IMG/VR virus record: IMGVR_UViG_3300036852_000081
Location: 1-33,080 of that record
Direction: 5' to 3' (one strand)
DNA from: a virus
Length of the DNA stretch: 33,080 nucleotides
A program made the translations under genes and the position numbers. This document shows positions 22,878 through 29,347 of the stretch, piece by piece. Position 1 is the first letter of the stretch; the number at the start of each line of letters is the position of its first letter. The notes under the pieces were generated by a model. The model made no database searches. It was not told the DNA's origin and saw nothing but the letters and a program-made list of their open reading frames with translations.

Positions 22878-23680
22878 GCACCCGCACCGGGTTCCCGCGA
22901 ATGGACTGGGACACCGGTTTCCTTGCCGACCCGAAGTACCAGCACCTCAAGGATCTACTGCCCGACCCGATCCAGTTCGGCTACGCGGGCTTCTGCCACC
23001 TGCGGCTCGTATCCGATGCGTGGCGCACGACGCAGCGCCGACCGATCCGCACCGTGGTCCGGGGTATCGAGACGTGGGCGTTCGATGCGCTCTCCGAGGC
23101 AGGCTTCCTCGATGACGGTGGATATCTTACGCAGGAGTCCTACGACAAGTGGATAGGTGCCGCCCTCCAAGGGCGGGTCGCTCAGGCTGATCGTGCTGCG
23201 CGTCATCGTCAGTCACGCGATATCACCGTTACTCACGGTGACTCCGTATCACCAACCGTGAGTGAGAGTGTCGCTAGGACCGGTAGGGTAGGACCAGTAG
23301 AACAGGTAGGACCAGTCGAGGGGGTCCAGGGGGAGGAAATCGACCTGTTCGCCTTCCTGGCTCAACAGGGCGCGTTCATTCGGCCGGACTCCGGGTTCGG
23401 GATCCGCCTGCTCGGCCTCATCGACCGACGCGGCCCGGAGCTCGTCCTCGAGAAGGCGAAGGCGATGGTGACCTCTGAGTCGCTGTCCGACCGTCAGTGG
23501 GTGTTCGGTTTGGAGAAGGCGCTCGAGGCCATCCCCTCGCCGCCGATGGACGAACTGCCCACCGCCAACGACGAGAAGTCGAAGCGGATCTACGACCGTA
23601 TGCAGGAGCGTCGCCTCGAATACTTCCGCCAGACTCAGAAGTGGCCCGACGAGTGGGGACCGGCCCCGGTGGCGGCATGA
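22874..23680 (+). CDS. replication initiator-like protein
   Basis: A 268-residue product from ATG 22874. Residues 1-95 look like a winged-helix module (GFCHLRLVSDAWRTTQRRPI, AFDALSEAGFLDDGGYLTQE), as in phage replisome organisers. A low-complexity linker follows (about 110-155), then a helical C-terminal domain (LAQQGAFIRPDSGFGIRLLG, ELVLEKAKAMVTSESLSDRQ), similar in layout to DnaD-type or lambda O-type initiators. Assignment rests on this architecture and its place between recombination genes and a resolvase. The linker DNA carries inverted and direct repeats that could be the origin it binds. Confidence 0.65.
   Translation: MSTRTGFPRMDWDTGFLADPKYQHLKDLLPDPIQFGYAGFCHLRLVSDAWRTTQRRPIRTVVRGIETWAFDALSEAGFLDDGGYLTQESYDKWIGAALQGRVAQADRAARHRQSRDITVTHGDSVSPTVSESVARTGRVGPVEQVGPVEGVQGEEIDLFAFLAQQGAFIRPDSGFGIRLLGLIDRRGPELVLEKAKAMVTSESLSDRQWVFGLEKALEAIPSPPMDELPTANDEKSKRIYDRMQERRLEYFRQTQKWPDEWGPAPVAA
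23223..23318. repeat. inverted and direct repeats inside the initiator gene, candidate replication origin
   Basis: Within the initiator linker: TCACCGT/ACGGTGA arms at 23223-23229 and 23235-23241; ACTCACGGT/ACCGTGAGT arms at 23231-23239 and 23255-23263; then three iteron-like copies of TAGGACC(A/G)GT at 23275, 23289 and 23307. The cluster sits where lambda O carries its origin. The last two iterons also encode a VGPVE repeat, so protein-level repetition is an alternative reason. Confidence 0.5.
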
Positions 23681-24168
23681 CCGACCTCACCTGGCCGCCC
23701 GTGGCCCCCGACGACATGGCCCTCGAGCGCAAGCCGCGGCGCTGCCTGCATCCGAAGTGGAAGCGGGAGCTCCGGTCGTCGGAGATCGGGACGTTCACCT
23801 ACTGCGGCTCGTGCCAGAAGATGTTGGATCCGGCCGTGGCTCGCCGTGGTCGCAACAACCGGGCGCGGGGCAACGCCATCGAGCGCGAGATCGCTGCCAA
23901 GCTCGGGCTGCGAAGGGTCGGCCAGTACGGCGGCGCCGATGACATCCGGGGGCTCGCCTTCGCCGGCCAGGTGAAGTCCGGCACCGCCTACCCCGAGAAG
24001 TTCCATCGTTGGCTGAAAGCAGTCCCGGTCAACGCCGGTGAGACGGCGATTCTCGTGGTCACCGACGCGCCCGGACCCGGCCACCAGCGCCGCGCCCTGG
24101 TGATCCTCGACCTCTCCGACTGGACCGCCCTCCACGGCCCCCTCTCCAAGACAGGAGCTACCGAATGA
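23677..24168 (+). CDS. PD-(D/E)XK nuclease, Holliday junction resolvase-like
   Basis: A 163-residue product from ATG 23677 (ATGA). An N-terminal zinc knuckle CLHPKWKRE then YCGSC is followed by a nuclease core: RGNAIEREIAAKLGLRRVGQ (helix with Glu), YGGADDIRGLAFAGQVKSGT, where Asp and QVK take the place of the D...ExK active site with the common E-to-Q change. This resembles Hjc-type resolvases that cut recombination or replication junctions before packaging. The fused zinc knuckle is a mild oddity. Confidence 0.7.
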   Translation: MTDLTWPPVAPDDMALERKPRRCLHPKWKRELRSSEIGTFTYCGSCQKMLDPAVARRGRNNRARGNAIEREIAAKLGLRRVGQYGGADDIRGLAFAGQVKSGTAYPEKFHRWLKAVPVNAGETAILVVTDAPGPGHQRRALVILDLSDWTALHGPLSKTGATE

Positions 24169-24362
24169 ACCGGAACGCGACGAGTCTGTGGCCGGACCTG
24201 ACGAAGGCCGAACGCTTGGACGTGCTGGCCTTCCTGAGCCGGATCCAGCAGATCGCCGATTGGGCTGAGGGCGATCCGCCCGAGCGGCAGGAGATTGCAC
24301 TGCGGGCAATCCCCAAGCGCGCAGCGATGGCGCGAGCCGAGATGCTGGGGGAGAACCGATGA
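24165..24362 (+). CDS. small helical protein
   Basis: A 65-residue product from ATG 24165 (ATGA). Mostly helical (TKAERLDVLAFLSRIQQIAD, QEIALRAIPKRAAMARAEML). No family recognised. Confidence 0.55.
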   Translation: MNRNATSLWPDLTKAERLDVLAFLSRIQQIADWAEGDPPERQEIALRAIPKRAAMARAEMLGENR

Positions 24363-24652
24363 ACCGGGAAACCCTGACGTACCGCGGTTTCCTCGCCCCG
24401 AGCGAAGGCGAGGCGGTCGGGGCGGCGTGGGATGACGTCGTGGAGCACATGCCCGAAGGCTGGATCATCCGGCACCTGACATTCGTTCCGCTCACGAGCA
24501 AGCACGCGGCACGGCGCGGCCCCCATTGGCGGGCGCAAGCGTGTAGACGAACGGACCTTGGACTCGGAGTAGCGGGGATGGTTGGCATCGGGACGACCGC
24601 TGATGCCGCGCTGACTCGTCTCGCCGGACTGTTGGAAGGAGTGAAGCGGTGA
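24359..24652 (+). CDS. hypothetical protein
   Basis: A 97-residue product from ATG 24359 (ATGA). It mixes a helix (EGEAVGAAWDDVVEHMPEGW), a strand (IIRHLTFVPL) and a C-terminal helix (TTADAALTRLAGLLEGVKR). The end resembles small phage proteins with a domain for per-residue modification of input (GxGxTxxxALxxLxxL pattern), but no function can be assigned. Confidence 0.55.
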   Translation: MNRETLTYRGFLAPSEGEAVGAAWDDVVEHMPEGWIIRHLTFVPLTSKHAARRGPHWRAQACRRTDLGLGVAGMVGIGTTADAALTRLAGLLEGVKR

Positions 24653-25017
24653 CCGCTGACCGGGAAGCTGTCCCCCTCGATGCGACCGCGGCGTTGCAGG
24701 CGGTGTGGGACATCGGGGACGAACTCGACTCCAACCACACCCGGTATGCCGCGGCCCTAGTCGCGGAGCGGAACGGGCTGACGATCCGGGCGCACAACGA
24801 CTTCTCTGACCCGCCGCGCAACCGCAACCAGGAGATCATCGCGAAACTCGAAGGCGAGCTCGACCAACTCCGGGCCGAGAGGATCGACGTAGAGGCGGCG
24901 GTGCGCGACTTGTCGGCGCTCATTCCGGCGGATCGATGGCCGTTGGTTCGGCTCGAAACGCACCGCGTAGTTAGCGCCGCCCTCGCATCACAGACACGGG
25001 AGGAAGGGACGCCGTGA
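24649..25017 (+). CDS. hypothetical coiled-coil protein
   Basis: A 122-residue product from GTG 24649 (GTGA). Residues about 63-95 form a coiled coil (QEIIAKLEGELDQLRAERID). The last codons share a CTCGCATCACAGACAC sequence with the gene at 25229, suggesting past recombination between the two. No family recognised. Confidence 0.55.
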   Translation: MTADREAVPLDATAALQAVWDIGDELDSNHTRYAAALVAERNGLTIRAHNDFSDPPRNRNQEIIAKLEGELDQLRAERIDVEAAVRDLSALIPADRWPLVRLETHRVVSAALASQTREEGTP

Positions 25018-25232
25018 TCCGTTCGAGGAGATCGTTCCCGGTCGTTGCCTTCCTCGCGGGGCTGACGAGTTCGCCGGCCATCCTGCTGGTCGTCGCCGCC
25101 ACCGCCGCCGCCGGGATCGCCCCGGTCGTGGCCGTCAGCCTCGCCGTGGCGTTGTACGTCGCGGCTTTCGTGATGATCTGGCTCCGCTGGCCGGTCCAGG
25201 TATCGAGCCGACGGGAGGGAGGGACACCGTGA
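25014..25232 (+). CDS. small two-segment membrane protein
   Basis: A 72-residue product from GTG 25014 (GTGA). Two hydrophobic segments at about 8-35 and 37-58 (VVAFLAGLTSSPAILLVVAA, VAVSLAVALYVAAFVMIWL), basic N- and C-termini. It lies far from the lysis genes, so an early membrane role such as superinfection exclusion is as likely as holin function. Confidence 0.6.
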   Translation: MIRSRRSFPVVAFLAGLTSSPAILLVVAATAAAGIAPVVAVSLAVALYVAAFVMIWLRWPVQVSSRREGGTP

Positions 25233-26296
25233 GCGTGGGCCTTCGGGCGTGGCACCAGACCTGCGAGTTCTATGACGACGGGCAGCGGATCATGCCGGAC
25301 GACGGCGTTGGGCTGGCGGGCCGGGAGGGAGGAGTGGAACCGATGACCGAATGGCGACACGCTCCGGTGCCATCCCCGAGCCGCGATGACGAGCGATGGG
25401 TCTGGTGCGTCCGATGCAAGGCGTCATGGCCCTGCGACGCCGAACAGCAACGTCTCCGAGCCGAAGCCGCGCAGCGTGCCCTCGATGACGTGAGGGCGAA
25501 GGTGGAGAAGCTGCGCGTGTTGGTCGGGCCGCTCGACCCGGACTGCGCGAAGGCGCGGGCCGTAACGCTCGATGCGGTGCTCGCGCTCTTGGACCTCGCC
25601 CTCCCCAGCGAACCAGTGAGCACCCCGAAGCCGCCGGAACTGCGATGGCCCGACATGAGCGCCTCCTATCCCGGCAATGCCCCCAGCGAACCAGTGAGCA
25701 CGGACGGGGGGCCACGGATCGACGTGGCACGCCTGACCGAAGCGATGGGCGTCATGCTCGTCACGGAGGACGGCGAACTCGTGGAGTCATTGGGCGAGTC
25801 AGCCGCCCGCATCGCCGCCGAATACGACCGGCTCGCATCACAGACACCCAGCGAACCAGTGAGCACGGACGGGGAGACGGAGCACGTCGCCGGTTGGCCC
25901 TGGCATCGGGAGACGGTGGGGCACGCCGACATCTGGGAGATTGCCGCGAAGATCGCTGGCTCTCTCGCCATCCCGCTGGCCGAGGGCTTGCCGCCGAACA
26001 CGGACGCGACATGGATCGTGAACGCCGATAACCGGATCGTCGCATTCACCGGCAACGGACCCCGGCAAACCGACAACGCCGAGCTCATCATCGAAGCGGT
26101 CTCCCGCCTCCCCCTCCCTGACGGATTACCAAGCACCGAGCCGCGGGAACAGCAGATCGAGCGGATCGCGGCGGTGTTGGCAGATCACGGGATCGTCCAG
26201 CACGATAACGAAGTCCAGTACAGCCTAGACCTGCCGCTTGCCGCAGCCCTCTACGACGCCGGCCTCCGAGCAAGCACCGAGCCGCCGCGCCCGTGA
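25229..26296 (+). CDS. hypothetical protein with three PSEPVST repeats
   Basis: A 355-residue product from GTG 25229 (GTGA); ATG 25343 has an equally strong GGAGG-rich site and would give a 317-residue form. Parts: a CVRCKASWPC zinc-like knuckle near 60-69, a helical stretch with DDVRAKVEKLRVLVGPLD, and then three linkers ending in PSEPVST that separate short helical modules (DVARLTEAMGVMLVTEDGEL; HADIWEIAAKIAGSLAIPLA; REQQIERIAAVLADHGIVQH). It looks like a chain of small domains assembled by in-frame repeat recombination. Function unknown. Confidence 0.6.
   Translation: MSVGLRAWHQTCEFYDDGQRIMPDDGVGLAGREGGVEPMTEWRHAPVPSPSRDDERWVWCVRCKASWPCDAEQQRLRAEAAQRALDDVRAKVEKLRVLVGPLDPDCAKARAVTLDAVLALLDLALPSEPVSTPKPPELRWPDMSASYPGNAPSEPVSTDGGPRIDVARLTEAMGVMLVTEDGELVESLGESAARIAAEYDRLASQTPSEPVSTDGETEHVAGWPWHRETVGHADIWEIAAKIAGSLAIPLAEGLPPNTDATWIVNADNRIVAFTGNGPRQTDNAELIIEAVSRLPLPDGLPSTEPREQQIERIAAVLADHGIVQHDNEVQYSLDLPLAAALYDAGLRASTEPPRP
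25603..25874 (+). repeat. three in-frame copies of a 21-28 bp repeat
   Basis: CCCAGCGAACCAGTGAGCAC occurs at 25604-25623, 25682-25701 and 25847-25866. The second and third copies extend with CGGACGGGG. All are in the same frame and encode PSEPVST(DG). Spacings (78 and 165 nt) are multiples of three. Confidence 0.9.
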
Positions 26297-26646
26297 CCGG
26301 ATATCTCACGCTCCTCGAAGTCGCCGAGCTCCTGCGCGTGTCAACGGGCACCGTCCGCAACCTCGCCCGCCGCGCCGGCCTCCCCCTGATCCGCGTCTCC
26401 CCCCGGCGCTATCTTGTCTCCGAGGAGGGCCTTGCCGAATGGCTGGACGGGCGCGTCGTGAGTGGGGTTCCGGCTCGTGCTACCAGACCAAGCGAGGGTA
26501 CTGGCGAGTCAGCGTCCCGCTTCCCTCGGATGGCGGACGACGACGCCAGGAGTGGCAGTACCGGACGGAGGCGGCCGCCCGTCGCCAGCTCGAAGCGGTC
26601 CAACGTCGTCTCGCTCGCGGCCTCCCGGTCGACGAAGGCCGGATGA
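26293..26646 (+). CDS. Xis-like MerR-type HTH protein overlapping the integrase
   Basis: From GTG 26293 (GTGA overlap with the previous gene). Residues 1-55 are a complete excisionase-type HTH: YLTLLEVAELLRVSTGTVRN, then LPLIRVSPRRYLVSEEGLAE. The frame stays open to 26646 (117 residues), overlapping the integrase by 208 nt, but residues after about 58 look like out-of-frame sequence. It should bind attP and direct excision versus integration. Whether the natural product is this HTH alone, a tail-extended form, or a frameshifted fusion to the integrase cannot be settled here. Confidence 0.7.
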   Translation: MTGYLTLLEVAELLRVSTGTVRNLARRAGLPLIRVSPRRYLVSEEGLAEWLDGRVVSGVPARATRPSEGTGESASRFPRMADDDARSGSTGRRRPPVASSKRSNVVSLAASRSTKAG

Positions 26647-27461
26647 CCGTGGCCGAGTACGCCGTCGAATGGCTCGCGCAGCTCCAGGTGAAGCCGTCCA
26701 CCAAGGCGATGTACGGCTCCATCGTCCGGCACCAGCTCGGCCACCTCGCGGACATGCGCCTGACCCGCGTCGCCGGCCCCGACATCCGGGCGATCCTGCA
26801 TGAGCGGGAGCGGGAGGGCTATTCCGGCCGGACCCGCCGCGCCGTCCTCGATGTCCTGCGGATGATCTTCCGCATGGCCGAGCACGACGGCATCGTGGAG
26901 CGCAACCCCGCCGCGACCGTCACGGCTCCCCGCATCGACGCCAAGGAGCCGGTGCATCTCACCGCCGAACAGGCCAGGAGGTTCCTCGATGCCGCCAAAG
27001 GTGACGCGCTCTACAGCCTCTACGCGGTTGCTCTGGGAACTGGTCTGCGACGGGGTGAACTGTTGGCCCTCACATGGCGAGACGTTGCTGATGACTACGG
27101 CCATGTTGTGGTTCGAAGGGGAAAAACCGCCGCCGCTGCCCGAACTGTCCCCGTCCCACGGTTCGCTTCGCTGGCGCTTCGCGGGCTACCACGAGCCCCC
27201 GGCCCCATCTGGCCCTACTCCCCCAGCTACGTCACCCGACACGTCGGCGTGATCTGCAAACGGGCCGGCGTGCCCCGGATCACCTTCCACGGGTTGAGGC
27301 ACTCAGCGGCCAGCATCCTCCTGGCGGAAGGCGTCGATCCCCTCACCATCCGGGGCATCCTGGGCCACGTCTCGGTTTCCACCACGGCCCACTACGCCCG
27401 GTCGGAGGAGGCCGGTCGGCGTGAGGCTTTGGAGCGGCTTGGAAAGGCGGTCAGCGCGTGA
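26439..27461 (+). CDS. int: tyrosine integrase
   Basis: A 340-residue site-specific recombinase from ATG 26439. An N-terminal arm-binding region (GSGSCYQTKRGYWRVSVPLP) and a core-binding SAM-like domain (MTVAEYAVEWLAQLQVKPST) precede the catalytic domain. The active site is complete: Arg204 in TGLRRGELLALTWRDV, His284-x-x-Arg287 in HGLRHSAAS, His310 in ILGHVSVSTTAHYAR and the nucleophile Tyr319. It inserts the phage into the host tRNA-Val gene and, with the Xis-like protein, excises it. The attP lies 178 bp downstream. Confidence 0.93.
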   Translation: MAGRARREWGSGSCYQTKRGYWRVSVPLPSDGGRRRQEWQYRTEAAARRQLEAVQRRLARGLPVDEGRMTVAEYAVEWLAQLQVKPSTKAMYGSIVRHQLGHLADMRLTRVAGPDIRAILHEREREGYSGRTRRAVLDVLRMIFRMAEHDGIVERNPAATVTAPRIDAKEPVHLTAEQARRFLDAAKGDALYSLYAVALGTGLRRGELLALTWRDVADDYGHVVVRRGKTAAAARTVPVPRFASLALRGLPRAPGPIWPYSPSYVTRHVGVICKRAGVPRITFHGLRHSAASILLAEGVDPLTIRGILGHVSVSTTAHYARSEEAGRREALERLGKAVSA

Positions 27462-27556
27462 CGCGACGGCACTTGCTCACGCTGCTGGTGGGTCTCGCTG
27501 TCTCGGTCCCACTCGCCATCGTCCTGTGGGGCTTTGTGCTGGGCTGGTGGACGTGA
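27458..27556 (+). CDS. 32-residue single-pass membrane protein
   Basis: From GTG 27458, overlapping the integrase stop (GTGA). MTRRHLLTLLVGLAVSVPLA then IVLWGFVLGWWT: basic N-terminus, one membrane helix to the end. The small gap before attP is otherwise non-coding. Translation is plausible from the overlap only. Confidence 0.45.
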   Translation: MTRRHLLTLLVGLAVSVPLAIVLWGFVLGWWT

Positions 27557-27603
27557 TGGCTGGAACTTGGCTGGACTTCCCGATGGCTAATCCACGGCTA
27601 ACG
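27557..27603. repeat. left-arm 11-bp tandem repeats, candidate integrase/Xis arm sites
   Basis: TGGCTGGAACT (27557-27567) is followed directly by TGGCTGGACTT (27568-27578); after three bases GATGGCTAATC (27582-27592) is followed by CACGGCTAACG (27593-27603). The one-helical-turn spacing and their place between the integrase and the tRNA core fit arm-type binding sites. Confidence 0.55.
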
Positions 27604-27638
27604 ATGGCAAATCTAGCCGTCGCTGATCGGGAAAAGGT

Positions 27639-27688
27639 TGGTGGGCGACACTGGGCTCGAACCAGTGACCTCTTGCATGTCAAGCAAA
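27639..27688 (-). other. attP: attP core: 3' half of a tRNA-Val(GAC)
   Basis: Read on the minus strand, 27688 to 27639 gives an anticodon stem-loop TTTGC-TTGACAT-GCAAG (anticodon GAC), a 5-nt variable loop AGGTC, a T arm ACTGG-TTCGAGC-CCAGT, acceptor strand GTCGCCC, discriminator A and CCA. The 5' half does not form the matching acceptor strand or a proper D arm, so it is not a complete tRNA. This is the usual att core of phages that integrate in tRNA 3' ends; insertion would restore the host tRNA-Val. Confidence 0.88.
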
Positions 27689-27755
27689 CTGGTGGGCGCA
27701 GCGCCCTCCGTCTGAGCACAACGGGCGCCGCTGGATCGCCCCTCGCGCAGCCCAA

Positions 27756-27777
27756 CGGCTGGACATCGGCTGGACGT
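27756..27777. repeat. right-arm 11-bp tandem repeat, candidate integrase arm sites
   Basis: CGGCTGGACAT (27756-27766) is followed directly by CGGCTGGACGT (27767-27777). The GGCTGGA core is the same as in the left-arm pair at 27557-27578, so like repeats flank the att core on both sides. The end overlaps the start of the methyltransferase gene. Confidence 0.55.
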
Positions 27778-28840
27778 GCATGACGTGCCGACGTTCGGAT
27801 CGCTGTTCGCGGGCATCGGCGGGATCGACCTCGGCCTCGAGCGGGCCGGCTGGACCTGTCGATGGCAGGTCGAATGGGACGCCTACTGCCAGCGAGTCCT
27901 CGCCAAGCACTGGCCCGATGTTCCCCGATACGGCGATATCACCGCCGTCGATTGGACCGGAGTCGAGCGGGTCGACCTTCTGGCCGGAGGCTTCCCTTGC
28001 CAGCCAGTCAGTTCAGCTGGCAAGAAGGCCGCCCAAGCGGACGCGCGGTGGCTCTGGCCGGAGTTCGCAAGAGCCATTGGCGCTCTTCGACCCCGATACG
28101 TCCTCGTGGAGAACGTCCCAAACCTCCTGGGCGTCAACGTCGGGTCAGCCTTCGGCGACATTCTCGGAGACCTGGCCACGCTCGGGTACGACGCGGAATG
28201 GGATTGCATTCCCGCGTCGGCCGTTGGTGCCGTTCACGACAGAGATCGAGTCTGGCTCGTGGCCTACCCCGGACGCCGCGGTGTTCAACCTGACAGCCGA
28301 CCCGGAGCGGCACCGCGAGCGACAGGCCCGACTCAAAGCGGCGCATGGCAACGGCAACGGCGCCGGGACGCCCCTGGCAATGGCCGTGCGAATGCCGGAG
28401 CGATGGCCCACGCCAACGGTGACGGACAGTCACGGCCACGGCTATACGCGCGATCGCGGCGACCCGACAAAGGAACGCCTGACGCTCTCGGGTCTGGCGC
28501 GGCTCTGGCCGACGCCGACGGTCGACGACGCAAATCAGGGAGCCGGTGGGCGAGCGTCGGGCGAGTTCCGGTCCTTGACGCGCTCCGTGATCCACGGAGT
28601 GGCGGGCTCGCTGTGGGCGACCCCGACAGCGCATCCGCGGACGCACTCGCCGCGGGCGGTGGACCACGGCGAGCAACTAGCCAACCAGGTCGGTGGCTCT
28701 CTGAACCCGACGTGGGTCGAGTGGCTCATGGGGTTCCCGCTCGGGTGGACCGACTTAGGGCCCTCGGAAACGCGGTCGTCCCGCAGGTCGTCGAAGTGAT
28801 CGGCCGCCAGCTCCTCGCCGCCCTCGAGAACGCCGCATGA
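27776..28840 (+). CDS. C5-cytosine DNA methyltransferase with a two-frame C-terminal half
   Basis: A 354-residue frame from GTG 27776 (GTG 27785 also possible; no clear ribosome site). Conserved motifs: I FAGIGGIDLGLE, IV GGFPCQPVS with the catalytic Cys, VI ENVPNLL, VIII HDRDRVWLVAYP, and X LRALGNAVVPQVVEVIG. It would protect phage DNA from host restriction. Between about 28265 and 28755 the +1 frame is also open, has higher GC at third codon positions, and encodes WPTP repeats and LNPTWVEWLMGFPLGWTDL, which I recall from phage cytosine methyltransferases. The target-recognition region may therefore be translated in the other frame. The displayed frame is the one that keeps motifs I through X in one product. 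Confidence 0.8.
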   Translation: MHDVPTFGSLFAGIGGIDLGLERAGWTCRWQVEWDAYCQRVLAKHWPDVPRYGDITAVDWTGVERVDLLAGGFPCQPVSSAGKKAAQADARWLWPEFARAIGALRPRYVLVENVPNLLGVNVGSAFGDILGDLATLGYDAEWDCIPASAVGAVHDRDRVWLVAYPGRRGVQPDSRPGAAPRATGPTQSGAWQRQRRRDAPGNGRANAGAMAHANGDGQSRPRLYARSRRPDKGTPDALGSGAALADADGRRRKSGSRWASVGRVPVLDALRDPRSGGLAVGDPDSASADALAAGGGPRRATSQPGRWLSEPDVGRVAHGVPARVDRLRALGNAVVPQVVEVIGRQLLAALENAA

Positions 28841-29019
28841 ACACAGCGTGGTTGAACTGGACCGCCGCCACCCTCGTCGCCGCTTACGTCTCCGCCCCCC
28901 TCGTCAGCTTCCTGTTCCCCAACCTCGAAGCCGGGATCGTCCTGTTCGCGGCCGGGATGTCCTGGAGCGCGTTGACGCCGAAGGTGCTGCGGTTGGCGCG
29001 AAGGCTGGAGCGGCGATGA
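28837..29019 (+). CDS. small two-segment membrane protein
   Basis: A 60-residue product from ATG 28837 (ATGA). Two hydrophobic segments (ATLVAAYVSAPLVSFLFP and GIVLFAAGMSWSALTPKVL) and a basic tail RLARRLERR. The DNA of this tail is repeated at 29912. Role unknown. Confidence 0.55.
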   Translation: MNTAWLNWTAATLVAAYVSAPLVSFLFPNLEAGIVLFAAGMSWSALTPKVLRLARRLERR

Positions 29020-29222
29020 GCGAACACAAGGCGATCGCCACGGACGTTGAGCGATACCGCGCCATCCTCGATGACACGGCCCGGTGGCTGGAGCATTGGG
29101 GCGAGGGCGACACACCGGCCCGCGTCGCGGAGACGCTTCGCCACTGGCTCGATGACCCGCAGGACTTCGATCGGTTCCGGGGCATGGCCGAGTCGTACCG
29201 CGAACTCGGGGCTCGGAGATGA
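29016..29222 (+). CDS. small helical protein
   Basis: A 68-residue product from ATG 29016 (ATGA). Helical and charged: ATDVERYRAILDDTARWLEH and TPARVAETLRHWLDDPQDFD. No family recognised. It may form a module with the following methyltransferase between the 22-bp repeats. Confidence 0.55.
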   Translation: MSEHKAIATDVERYRAILDDTARWLEHWGEGDTPARVAETLRHWLDDPQDFDRFRGMAESYRELGARR

Positions 29223-29347
29223 GCGTGGTGCCCGGCGCCGCTAGGAGCGTCACTCCAGGTGTCGGTTCGCAGCGTCGGGACACGCCGATCGAGACAAGCC
29301 CGATCCACTCGGCGGTGACGAAATCCGCCTTGCCCGGAGGATATCAC

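Noticed and set aside
27639-27760. A complete tRNA-Val gene on the minus strand
   Set aside because: The 3' half is perfect, and a faint GCTCAGACGGA D-arm-like patch lies 5' of it, but the matching 5' acceptor strand is missing and extra bases precede the anticodon stem.
27421-27783. Open frame across the att region with RHWARTSDLLHVKQ-like sequence
   Set aside because: The sequence is the antisense translation of the tRNA-Val 3' half, a familiar false gene; no ribosome site and it crosses the att core.
29219-29347. Use of ATG 29219 as the start of the adenine methyltransferase
   Set aside because: ATG 29348 has an ideal GGAGG and begins right at the conserved MRFAYADPPY; the upstream part shows no conserved features. 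A dual start is noted as a finding.
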